A DNA stretch of 8,857 nucleotides. Origin: an uncultured Clostridia bacterium. Its GTDB lineage: Bacteria; Bacillota; Clostridia; Oscillospirales; CAG-272. How positions within the stretch are numbered: position 1 is the first letter of the stretch; the number at the start of each line of letters is the position of its first letter. The stretch is taken from positions 1-8,857 of the forward strand of contig CALCTA010000095.1 in assembly GCA_937893945.1 (NCBI GenBank), written 5' to 3'. The notes under the pieces were generated by a model that saw only the letters and a list, made by a program, of their open reading frames with translations, ran no database searches and was not told where the DNA came from. Positions 1 to 6,034 of this stretch are shown here, piece by piece. The position numbers were made by a program, and so were the translations under genes.

Positions 1-24
1 TAGGGGAGCATTCCATATGCTCCC
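1..24 (-). repeat. Palindromic repeat unit A (inverted, possibly cut by window edge)
   Basis: An 8-bp inverted repeat: GGGAGCAT at 4-11 pairs with ATGCTCCC at 17-24 around a 5-nt loop. Read on the minus strand, the unit has a GC-rich stem, a central ATATGGAAT, and a 3' end in CCCCTA, which is the same plan as unit B on the plus strand. The window begins at the tail, so the unit may continue to the left. It lies in the 3' non-coding region of the nfn operon. Its function is unknown; a REP/MITE-like dispersed palindrome is the best guess. Confidence 0.6.
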
Positions 25-55
25 GAAAAGGAAAGGGCGGATATAGAATCCGCCC
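25..55 (-). terminator. Possible terminator of the nfn operon
   Basis: Read on the minus strand, the unit B hairpin (8-bp GC-rich stem, 5-nt loop) is followed directly by TTTCCTTTTC. The T run is interrupted, and the hairpin lies about 115 nt past the nfnB stop, so it would be a weak or shared terminator. No better candidate is seen between 112 and 168. This is inference from structure only. Confidence 0.35.
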
Positions 56-59
56 CTAC
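35..59 (+). repeat. Palindromic repeat unit B
   Basis: GGGCGGAT at 35-42 pairs with ATCCGCCC at 48-55 around a 5-nt loop, followed by the tail CTAC (56-59). The centre reads ATATAGAAT, matching ATATGGAAT of unit A in reverse orientation, while the stem sequence differs on both arms and stays paired. This suggests the fold, loop and tail are conserved rather than the stem bases. On the minus strand the same hairpin is followed by a pyrimidine run and could act as the nfn terminator. Confidence 0.65.
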
Positions 60-87
60 TATATTGTGGAAATATATTTGTTTCTTC

Positions 88-111
88 GGCGGGAGCAAGC
101 TCCCGCCCTAC
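88..111 (+). repeat. Palindromic repeat unit C
   Basis: GGCGGGAG (88-95) pairs with CTCCCGCC (100-107) around CAAG, followed by CTAC (108-111). It shares the GC-rich stem and the CTAC tail with unit B, but has a shorter loop without the ATATrGAAT core, so it is either a related subfamily or a diverged copy. No T run follows on either strand, so it is unlikely to be a simple terminator. Confidence 0.6.
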
Positions 112-168
112 GATATAAAATTGTTTTCTCCGCTAAAGTTGCAGAGAAGATGATAGTTCCTTTTGCTT

Positions 169-1587
169 TTATTTCTTGTTAGAGATATATTCGTCTATCG
201 CTCGTGCCGCGACCTTTCCCGCGCCCATTGCGGATATTACCGTCGCCGCGCCCGTAACCGCGTCTCCGCCCGCGAAAACGCCGTCCTTTGTAGTAGCTCC
301 GCTTCCCTCCTCTACGATAATACCGCCGCGGCTGTTGGTATCAAGCCCTGCCGTAGTCATTTTGATAAGAGGATTGGGAGAGGTGCCTATAGACATTATC
401 ACGGTGTCAACCGGAAGCTCAAACTCGCTGCCATCAATCTCCACGGGACTTCTTCTGCCGCGCGCATCGGGCTCACCAAGCTCCATACGGATACACTTCA
501 TTCCGCGGACAAATCCGTTTCTGACGTCTCTTCTGTCATCGGGGTTATTATATCCGAGTATCTCAACGGGGTTGGTCAGGAGCATAAGCTCTATTCCCTC
601 TTCAACGGCATGCTCGACCTCCTCGCGCCTTGCGGGGAGCTCTTCCATTGAGCGTCTGTAAACTATATATACCTTTTCCGCGCCAAGACGCAGAGCGCTT
701 CTCGCGGCATCCATAGCAACGTTGCCGCCGCCCACCACCGCTACTCTTCCGCCCTTCATTATAGGGGTTATCGGCTCGTCCTTATACGCCTTCATAAGAT
801 TTGAGCGTGTCAGAAATTCATTTGCCGAGTAAACGCCCTTGAGCGATTCTCCGGGTATTCCCATAAAGCGAGGGAGACCTGCTCCCGAGCCTATAAATAC
901 CGCCTCATAGCCCATATCGAAAAGCTCGTCAACAGTCAGAGTTTTACCTATGACCATATTGGTCTTTATCTCAACCCCCATAGCGATAAGGTTATCGACC
1001 TCCTTCTGCACGATCGTCTTGGGAAGTCTGAACTCGGGGATTCCGTAAACAAGCACGCCGCCCGCCGCGTGAAGAGCCTCAAATACGGTTACGGAATAGC
1101 CTTTTTTCGCAAGGTCGCCCGCACAGGTAAGTCCCGAGGGGCCTGAGCCTACTATTGCTACCCTTCTTCCGTTTTTCTCTGCGGTCTGGGGCACTTTATC
1201 CGAATGAGCGTTATGCCAATCGGCAACGAAGCGCTCAAGCCTGCCGATACCTACAGATTCGCCCTTTATTCCTCGCACACATCTGCTCTCGCACTGACTT
1301 TCCTGCGGACACACTCTGCCGCATACTGCAGGCAGGCTGGAGCTTTGAGAGATAATAGAATAAGCGCCCTCAAAATCGCATTCGCGGATCTTGGCGATAA
1401 ATTCAGGGATGTTGATATTTACAGGGCATCCCGCAACGCAAGGGCTGTTCTTACAGTTAAGACAGCGCATCGCCTCGTCTATAGCTGTAGCCTCGTCGTA
1501 GCCGAGTGCCACTTCAAAAAAATTATGTTTTCTTTCCTCGGGGCTCTGCGTAGGCATTTCGTTGCGCTTGGGATTCATATTAGCCAT
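169..1587 (-). CDS. nfnB: NfnB: NADPH/ferredoxin-binding large subunit of NADH-dependent reduced ferredoxin:NADP+ oxidoreductase
   Basis: A 472-aa cytoplasmic iron-sulfur flavoprotein of the glutamate synthase small-subunit (GltD) family. An N-terminal Fe-S domain carries two cysteine groups, C42/C45/C50/C54 and C89/C93/C99/C103, for two [4Fe-4S] clusters. An FAD-binding GxGxxG fold follows at 147-152 (VGSGPSG), then an NADPH site at 286-291 (GGGNVA) with R311/R312, and the C-terminal FAD motif GVFAGGDA at 436-443. Known NfnB proteins are of similar length and bifurcate electrons with NfnA. The adjoining nfnA, and the absence of a GltB large subunit in the window, favour NfnB over a true glutamate synthase subunit. 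The start is ATG at 1587: AAGGGGG lies 8 nt upstream, conserved sequence begins just after, and the 36 codons upstream in frame overlap nfnA and look non-native. It overlaps the end of nfnA by 8 nt (ATGGCTAA), suggesting translational coupling. A stand-alone GltD-like oxidoreductase is the alternative. Confidence 0.9.
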   Translation of the reverse strand: MANMNPKRNEMPTQSPEERKHNFFEVALGYDEATAIDEAMRCLNCKNSPCVAGCPVNINIPEFIAKIRECDFEGAYSIISQSSSLPAVCGRVCPQESQCESRCVRGIKGESVGIGRLERFVADWHNAHSDKVPQTAEKNGRRVAIVGSGPSGLTCAGDLAKKGYSVTVFEALHAAGGVLVYGIPEFRLPKTIVQKEVDNLIAMGVEIKTNMVIGKTLTVDELFDMGYEAVFIGSGAGLPRFMGIPGESLKGVYSANEFLTRSNLMKAYKDEPITPIMKGGRVAVVGGGNVAMDAARSALRLGAEKVYIVYRRSMEELPARREEVEHAVEEGIELMLLTNPVEILGYNNPDDRRDVRNGFVRGMKCIRMELGEPDARGRRSPVEIDGSEFELPVDTVIMSIGTSPNPLIKMTTAGLDTNSRGGIIVEEGSGATTKDGVFAGGDAVTGAATVISAMGAGKVAARAIDEYISNKK

Positions 1588-2443
1588 TACTATTGCCCCC
1601 TTTTTTGTAGAGATTGCAGGTCTGCTCGTGCGCGTGGCGTTCAAAATCGCGGTACATCGACGAGCGCGAGATAGCCTCGTCAAAATCCACCTCATAGCCG
1701 TTAAAATCAGGACCGCTTACGCAAGCAAACTCGGTTACGCGCTTTCCGTCGCGTATAAGGGTAAGACGACAGCCACCGCACATACCCGTTCCGTCTATCA
1801 TTATAGGATTCATTGAGACGGTACATGGAATTCCCGAGGGGCGTACTGCCTCAACTACGAATTTCATCATAACGAGAGGACCTATAGTTATCACCTCGTC
1901 AAAGCGCTCTCCGGCTAAGAGCATCTCGCGAAGCGGAACACACACGTTGCCCTCCCTGCCGTAAGGGCCGTCGTCGGTCATTACGAAAAGACGCGCCGAC
2001 GCCGCCTTGAATTCCTCCTCAAGTATGAGAAGATCCTTTGAACGAAAGCCTATTATTGAGGTTACCTCGCATCCAAGAGCCGCAAGGCGCTCGGCTATGG
2101 GCAGTGCTATAGCACATCCAACACCTCCGCCTACGATACAGACTCTCTTTAAGCCGTCAAGCTTGGTCGGCTCTCCGAGAGGACCTACGAAGTCGCTTAT
2201 ATATTCTCCCTCTTCCTTAAGGTTCAGAAGCTCTGTAGTTGCTCCGACTATCTGAAATATTATTCTGACACTTCCACGGGCTCTGTCATATCCCGCCACG
2301 GTAAGCGGAATTCTCTCGCCGTCGTTATTAACTCTGAGGATTATAAACTGCCCCGGCTCTGCCTTGGCAGCTACGAAGGGCGCTTCTATTTCCATCATCG
2401 TTACGGTAGAATTAAGCGCCTTTTTTGTCAAAATTCTGTACAT
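1580..2443 (-). CDS. nfnA: NfnA: NAD(H)-binding [2Fe-2S] flavoprotein subunit of the Nfn transhydrogenase
   Basis: A 287-aa protein of the ferredoxin-NADP reductase family, close to the DHODH electron-transfer subunit (PyrK) and sulfide dehydrogenase beta proteins. The FAD-binding barrel includes RIPLTVA (44-50) and GPLG (87-90). The nucleotide-binding part has GGGVGCAIALPIA (105-117) and GPLVMMKF (188-195). The C-terminal [2Fe-2S] site has C222, C225 and C241 in the contexts GTGMCGGCR and CVSGPDF. D217, just before GTGMC, sits where I recall an aspartate ligand in structurally studied Nfn proteins. In characterised Nfn complexes this subunit binds NAD(H) and exchanges electrons with NfnB, coupling NADPH to NADH plus reduced ferredoxin in the cytoplasm. 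The ATG at 2443 is preceded by AGAGG nine nt upstream. It is first in the operon with nfnB. PyrK is the main alternative, but the adjacent nfnB and the absence of pyrD argue against it. Confidence 0.9.
   Translation of the reverse strand: MYRILTKKALNSTVTMMEIEAPFVAAKAEPGQFIILRVNNDGERIPLTVAGYDRARGSVRIIFQIVGATTELLNLKEEGEYISDFVGPLGEPTKLDGLKRVCIVGGGVGCAIALPIAERLAALGCEVTSIIGFRSKDLLILEEEFKAASARLFVMTDDGPYGREGNVCVPLREMLLAGERFDEVITIGPLVMMKFVVEAVRPSGIPCTVSMNPIMIDGTGMCGGCRLTLIRDGKRVTEFACVSGPDFNGYEVDFDEAISRSSMYRDFERHAHEQTCNLYKKGGNSNG
1596..1602 (-). promoter_or_regulatory. Ribosome binding site fixing the nfnB start
   Basis: Read on the minus strand, AAGGGGG lies 8 nt before the ATG at 1587. It sits inside the end of nfnA, so nfnB is probably translated partly by ribosomes finishing nfnA. 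It supports ATG 1587 over the in-frame ATG at 1695 or the one three codons downstream. Confidence 0.7.
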
Positions 2444-2466
2444 TAACCTTTACCTCTTTATATAAA

Positions 2467-2486
2467 GTCCTCACGTTTGCGAGGAC
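2467..2486 (-). other. Small hairpin in the nfnA leader
   Basis: GTCCTC (2467-2472) and GAGGAC (2481-2486) form a 6-bp stem with an 8-nt loop in the predicted 5' leader of the nfn transcript, a few nt upstream of the ribosome binding site. An alternative pairing of CACGT (2472-2476) with ACGTG (2485-2489) is also possible. It may affect message stability or ribosome access. No known riboswitch is recognised. Confidence 0.35.
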
Positions 2487-2505
2487 GTGCTTAGCAGTTC
2501 TTAAT

Positions 2506-2534
2506 ATTTTATCACAAAAGCGCTTATTTTTCAA
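2506..2534 (-). promoter_or_regulatory. Sigma-A-type promoter of nfnAB
   Basis: On the minus strand, TTGAAA (2529-2534) is separated by 17 nt from TAAAAT (2506-2511), with an extended -10 TGA (2512-2514). Transcription would start near 2499, giving a leader of about 55 nt. The spacer contains an 8-bp palindrome AAGCGCTT (2518-2525), which might be an operator or chance. Position, spacing and strand all fit the nfn operon. Confidence 0.7.
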
Positions 2535-2644
2535 GTGCTTTTTATTCAAAAAAGCCTTCTTTAACTGCTTTTTTCGGACTTTATGCAATTTGTATATTTT
2601 AAAATATATTTATGTACAAAATAGACAAAATTTTAACTATCCTC

Positions 2645-2672
2645 TTGACTTTCTCATTTATTATGATATAAT
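2645..2672 (+). promoter_or_regulatory. Sigma-A-type promoter of the alkaline phosphatase gene
   Basis: TTGACT (2645-2650) and TATAAT (2667-2672) are 16 nt apart, with an extended -10 TGA at 2664-2666. A start near 2679 gives a leader of about 29 nt. The match to consensus is strong. Related hexamers upstream at 11-12 nt spacing (TAGACA 2622, TTAACT 2633, then the -35 itself) loosely resemble Firmicute PhoP boxes. Confidence 0.8.
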
Positions 2673-2707
2673 TATTCTACCAATCTATAAACTTACGGAG
2701 GTTTATT

Positions 2708-4579
2708 ATGTCAAAAAGATTAATCGCGTTGCTTTTGAGCATCATTATGATACTCATGGTCTTTGTCGGTTGTAACGACACTACAACAAACCAGACAACA
2801 GACCCTACAGGCACTAACGCAACCGAAAACAACCAAACTGATGCTCCCGCTCAGTCAAAGGTTCCCGACGGGTACATTTCTCTCGCAGAAAACGGCGTTG
2901 CTAACTACAGAGTTGTATTTGATGCTGATCTTCCCGCCAAGACTTACGACAGCTTTGGAAAATACATTCTCAGAACAAAGAGCAAGACCGGTGCTGACCT
3001 TGATATCTCTGCCGATAGCTCTACTCCCTACACAGAGGGCGCAAAGGAAATACTTATCGGTAATACCGACCGTGCAGTCAGCGCTAAGTATGCTTCTCAG
3101 GTAAAAATGGGCGAAAGCCTCGTTTGCTATGATGCGGAAACTCAGGCGATCGTTATCGTCGCAGGCAGTGATGACGCTCTTGTCAACGCTGTTGCAAAGT
3201 TCTTTGAGGATTACGCAAACGCAAAAGACAGATATTTTGCGGTTCCCGCTACACTCAAGGATGAGGTTAAGATAAACTTCCCCATAGATAACGTTACGTT
3301 CGGTAACGTAGATCTTACCGAGTTCGCAGTTGTTTATCCCGAAGACGCTGATCTTCTCACAAAGTATGCGGCTTTCAACCTCGTTGACTACATCGAGATC
3401 AATATGGGTATCACTCTTGAGGTTTACGATGACAGTGAGACGGCTCGCGAGCATGAGTTCCTCGTAGGCGAGACCAACCGTTCCGAATCCGACGTCTCAG
3501 TTTTCTTTGGCGATGGCGAATATCTGCTTATGCAGAACGAGGGCAAGATAGTTATGCAGGGCGAGGGCATCTACGTCGGCGCGGCTGTTGGCGCTCTTAT
3601 TTCCTTCTATCTTGAAAGCGGCGACGAGGAGATCAGCCTTGACGCTATCCCCACCGAAGCTATAACCGAGGAATACGTTCCCGCAACCTACTGCTCCAAC
3701 GTTATCCTTATGATAGGCGACGGCATGGGCTTCAATCATATCGAAATGGCTCTTCAGAACGGACTTGATACCTTCTACGCTCAGGAGCTCGACTCTAAGG
3801 GCAGCGCTATCACAAGATCTCAGTCGGTTATTAACGGCAGTGCAAGCTATACCGACAGTGCGGCTTCCGCAACTGCTCTTGCGTGTGCTTACAAGACCAT
3901 CAACGGCTATCTTGGTATGGATCCCAACAAGAATTCCGTAAAGAACGTTCGTGAGCTTGCTCATGAAGCGGGCGCACAGACCGCGGTCGTAACCACCGAT
4001 ACCATAACCGGTGCTACTCCCGCAGGCTTCCTCTGCCACCACGACGACAGAAACGACTCCTCTATCCTCAAGACTCAGATAACCAATCTTGAGAAGGAAG
4101 GTAAGGTCGACTACCTCGCAGGCAGCGTTGGTGATAATCTCACCGTTGAAACGAGAAAGGCTCTTAAGACTATTGCCGACACAGAGGATCCCTTCTTCAT
4201 CATGGTAGAGGGTGCTTATATCGACAAGGTTTCTCACAATAACGACTACTCTGCTGCTATAAAGAACGTTATCCGTTTCAATGACGCTATCGCTTACTCT
4301 CTTATGTTCGCTATGTGTCATCCCGGCACTGCTGTTATCGTTACCGCTGACCACGAGTGCGGCGCTCTTAATGAGAAGCCCAGTGCAAAATACGGCTACG
4401 AATATACCAGCGGCAACCACACCAACAGAGACGTTCCCCTTTACGCCTTTGGTCCTGAGGTTGATGTCTTCAACGAAGTAGAGACCGAGAACATTGACAT
4501 CGCAAGATTTATCGCTATGGTATTTGGCGAAAACACCTTCGGTCAGTCTACCCCCGTTCCCCCCAAGCCCCAGAATTAA
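2708..4579 (+). CDS. Secreted lipoprotein alkaline phosphatase with duplicated N-terminal domain
   Basis: A 623-aa phosphomonoesterase of the classical alkaline phosphatase family (PF00245-like), predicted to be anchored outside the membrane and to release phosphate from organic esters. The N terminus has a lipoprotein signal (charged start, hydrophobic run, FVGC with Cys22), then a Thr/Asn/Gln-rich linker (about 23-50). Residues 65-305 hold two similar alpha/beta segments with KEILIGNTDR (113-122) and HEFLVGETNR (249-258). The catalytic domain starts near 330. Aligned by eye to E. coli PhoA it keeps D338 (MIGDGMG), nucleophile S384 (TDSAAS), T437, R448, E501, D506, K507, H510, D548/H549 (TADHE) and H571. 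G435 replaces the Asp at E. coli position 153. It ends in a Pro-rich tail. GGAGG lies 6 nt before the ATG. It has its own promoter and terminator, so it is probably monocistronic. Phosphatase activity is very likely; the substrate and the N-domain ligand are unknown. Confidence 0.92.
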   Translation: MSKRLIALLLSIIMILMVFVGCNDTTTNQTTDPTGTNATENNQTDAPAQSKVPDGYISLAENGVANYRVVFDADLPAKTYDSFGKYILRTKSKTGADLDISADSSTPYTEGAKEILIGNTDRAVSAKYASQVKMGESLVCYDAETQAIVIVAGSDDALVNAVAKFFEDYANAKDRYFAVPATLKDEVKINFPIDNVTFGNVDLTEFAVVYPEDADLLTKYAAFNLVDYIEINMGITLEVYDDSETAREHEFLVGETNRSESDVSVFFGDGEYLLMQNEGKIVMQGEGIYVGAAVGALISFYLESGDEEISLDAIPTEAITEEYVPATYCSNVILMIGDGMGFNHIEMALQNGLDTFYAQELDSKGSAITRSQSVINGSASYTDSAASATALACAYKTINGYLGMDPNKNSVKNVRELAHEAGAQTAVVTTDTITGATPAGFLCHHDDRNDSSILKTQITNLEKEGKVDYLAGSVGDNLTVETRKALKTIADTEDPFFIMVEGAYIDKVSHNNDYSAAIKNVIRFNDAIAYSLMFAMCHPGTAVIVTADHECGALNEKPSAKYGYEYTSGNHTNRDVPLYAFGPEVDVFNEVETENIDIARFIAMVFGENTFGQSTPVPPKPQN

Positions 4580-4587
4580 TAAACTCG

Positions 4588-4620
4588 ATCAGGCGGCTCA
4601 CTCGAGCCGCCTGATTTTTT
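4588..4620 (+). terminator. Rho-independent terminator of the alkaline phosphatase gene
   Basis: A perfect 12-bp stem, ATCAGGCGGCTC (4588-4599) with GAGCCGCCTGAT (4604-4615) around the loop ACTC, runs into six Ts (4615-4620). It begins 8 nt after the stop codon. It separates the phosphatase gene from the ymfF operon. Confidence 0.95.
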
Positions 4621-4653
4621 AGTCTCTATTGTTCTTTATTCATTCATAAAATG

Positions 4654-4685
4654 TTGCTAAAATAGTCATAATTTTGTTGTATAAT
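4654..4685 (+). promoter_or_regulatory. Probable promoter of the ymfF-ymfH-lgt-folD operon
   Basis: A perfect TATAAT lies at 4680-4685, about 40 nt before the ymfF start, in an AT-rich gap following a strong terminator, so a promoter is expected here. The -35 is unclear: TTGCTA (4654-4659) is 20 nt away, longer than ideal, and the sequence at 17 nt is a poor match. It would start near 4692 and may be moderate in strength. Confidence 0.5.
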
Positions 4686-4716
4686 TAAATATCTATTACT
4701 TTTGGTAAGAAACCTT

Positions 4717-4721
4717 AGGAG
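4717..4721 (+). promoter_or_regulatory. Ribosome binding site choosing the ymfF start
   Basis: AGGAG lies 5 nt before the ATG at 4727 but only 2 nt before the in-frame TTG at 4724. The ATG is therefore preferred as the start. Confidence 0.75.
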
Positions 4722-4726
4722 AATTG

Positions 4727-6034
4727 ATGTTTTTTTGCAAGGATACTGTTAGCGACGGCATTGAGCTGTCGGTGATAGAATGTAATAAATTCAAGGCGGG
4801 AGTTATAGCCTTTTCGCTTACCCTTCCCCTTTCGAAGAAGGCGGTGGCGCACGGGCTTATCCTTTCGGGCCTGCTCAGGCGAGGTACGGCGAAATATCCG
4901 TCCATGGCAGCACTCAACCGCCGTCTTGACGAGCTTTACGGCTCTTATATAGAGGTAAAAAGCGTGCATCTTGGAAGCAATATGTCGCTCGTGCTTACCG
5001 CTGAGGTGCTTGATAACAAGTATATTCCTGACGGCACGGATGCGCTTGGCGGTGTCATCGACATAATTGCCGACATACTTCTCCACCCTATCTTGTGCGA
5101 GGACTGCTTTGATAAGAAGCTGCTTGATCAGGAGATACGCGTAGCGCTTGACAATCTCGAGGCTGAGATAAACAATACCCGAGTTTACTCAGTAAGACGA
5201 TGCTCCGAGCTTATGCGTGGAGACTCGTCAATTTATCCTACAGTAAGCGAGCTTAAGGAGCTGGTGGCATCCACCACATACGAGGACGTTATTGCCTTGA
5301 GAAAGAAAATGCTTTCATCATCTCCTCTTGAAGTGTTTTACATAGGAGACACGCCAAGGTCGGCTATTGCGGACAAGCTTCGCTCAACCTTTGCCTCTCA
5401 TTCTTTTAATACTCAACACGCCTCAAATTCGGTCTCGCCCTTAAGGAGAGAAAGCTTCGTTGAGGCGCGTGAAAAAATGCCCGTCTCACAAAGCAAGCTT
5501 GCAATGGGATTTTCAAGCGGAGTATGTATATCCGAGAATGACGATACCTACTACACAGCGCTTATGCTCAACGAGATATTCGGCGGCTCTGCCTCCTCAA
5601 AGCTCTTTCTCAACGTTCGTGAGAGGATGAGCCTATGCTATTACTGCGCTTCATCATTCAGTATATACACAGGCGTTATGACGGTGTCAAGCGGCATTGA
5701 AGCCGACAAGCTTGATATAGTCAAGGGCGCTATCCTTGAAGAGCTTGAGGAGATAAAGCGAGGAAATATATCCGAGAGTGAATTTTCTGCCGCAAGAAAA
5801 TCCATTCTTCACGGCTACAGACAGCTTTATGACAGTCCCTTTGATCTTCAGTCCTTCTATAGTGGGCGAATGGCGTTGGGTATTAACGATACGGTCGAGG
5901 ACTGCACCGATAATCTTATGAGAGTAACAAAGCAGGACGTAGTTGCTCTTGCCGAAAAGATCACGCTTGACGCGCTCTTCTTTATTGAGGGGGATTCAGG
6001 AAGCGGAGCGGATGAGGAGGACGAAAATGAGTAA
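4727..6034 (+). CDS. ymfF: YmfF-like M16 family protein, non-catalytic (R/Y) partner
   Basis: A 435-aa protein of the insulinase/pitrilysin M16 family, resembling B. subtilis YmfF. The region where active M16 enzymes carry HxxEH reads AHGLILSGLLRRGT (from residue 41), so the zinc motif is absent. The C-terminal half has the family pattern NEIFGGSASSKLFLNVRE (residues 282-299) with R298 and Y305/Y306, the arginine/tyrosine pair that in bacterial M16B heterodimers is supplied by the non-zinc subunit. No signal peptide or membrane segment is seen, so it is probably cytoplasmic. It is first in the operon and overlaps ymfH by 8 nt (ATGAGTAA), fitting stoichiometric partner production. Database names link this pair to EF-P 5-aminopentanol modification through ymfI neighbourhood in Bacillus; no ymfI is visible here, so that role is not supported by this window. 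The C terminus is acidic. An ATG start is chosen over the TTG one codon earlier because of AGGAG spacing. Confidence 0.85.
   Translation: MFFCKDTVSDGIELSVIECNKFKAGVIAFSLTLPLSKKAVAHGLILSGLLRRGTAKYPSMAALNRRLDELYGSYIEVKSVHLGSNMSLVLTAEVLDNKYIPDGTDALGGVIDIIADILLHPILCEDCFDKKLLDQEIRVALDNLEAEINNTRVYSVRRCSELMRGDSSIYPTVSELKELVASTTYEDVIALRKKMLSSSPLEVFYIGDTPRSAIADKLRSTFASHSFNTQHASNSVSPLRRESFVEAREKMPVSQSKLAMGFSSGVCISENDDTYYTALMLNEIFGGSASSKLFLNVRERMSLCYYCASSFSIYTGVMTVSSGIEADKLDIVKGAILEELEEIKRGNISESEFSAARKSILHGYRQLYDSPFDLQSFYSGRMALGINDTVEDCTDNLMRVTKQDVVALAEKITLDALFFIEGDSGSGADEEDENE
6015..6020 (+). promoter_or_regulatory. Ribosome binding site fixing the ymfH start
   Basis: AGGAGG lies 6 nt before the ATG at 6027, inside the last codons of ymfF. 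It rules against the longer in-frame extension that starts at 5943. Its bases also encode part of the acidic ymfF C terminus. Confidence 0.85.

Noticed and set aside
1..111. CRISPR array
   Set aside because: The three units are palindromes in mixed orientation with differing sequences and irregular spacing, not direct repeats with uniform spacers.
169..1587. Glutamate synthase small subunit (gltD) as the product name
   Set aside because: The sequence family fits, but the adjacent NfnA-type subunit and the lack of gltB in the window point to NfnB.
1588..1695. N-terminal extension of nfnB from the in-frame ATG at 1695
   Set aside because: It lies wholly inside nfnA, reads as basic low-quality sequence, and the ATG at 1587 has a good ribosome binding site and begins at the conserved part.
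2496..2515. Rex-like redox operator overlapping the nfn -10 box
   Set aside because: On the minus strand TTGTGAT and TTAAGAA loosely resemble Rex half-sites, but the spacing is 6 instead of 4 nt, both halves have mismatches, and much of the match is the -10 element itself.
2425..2775. Open frame crossing the divergent intergenic region
   Set aside because: It crosses both promoters and the phosphatase start in another frame, is AT-driven (Phe/Tyr/Ile-rich), and lacks a convincing ribosome binding site.
3497..4420. Long antisense open frame opposite the alkaline phosphatase gene
   Set aside because: It is a shadow of a gene with clear catalytic motifs on the plus strand; no ribosome binding site or recognisable domain was seen.
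5943..6026. N-terminal extension of ymfH inside ymfF
   Set aside because: AGGAGG lies 6 nt before the ATG at 6027; the extension has no family resemblance and would overlap ymfF by over 90 nt.
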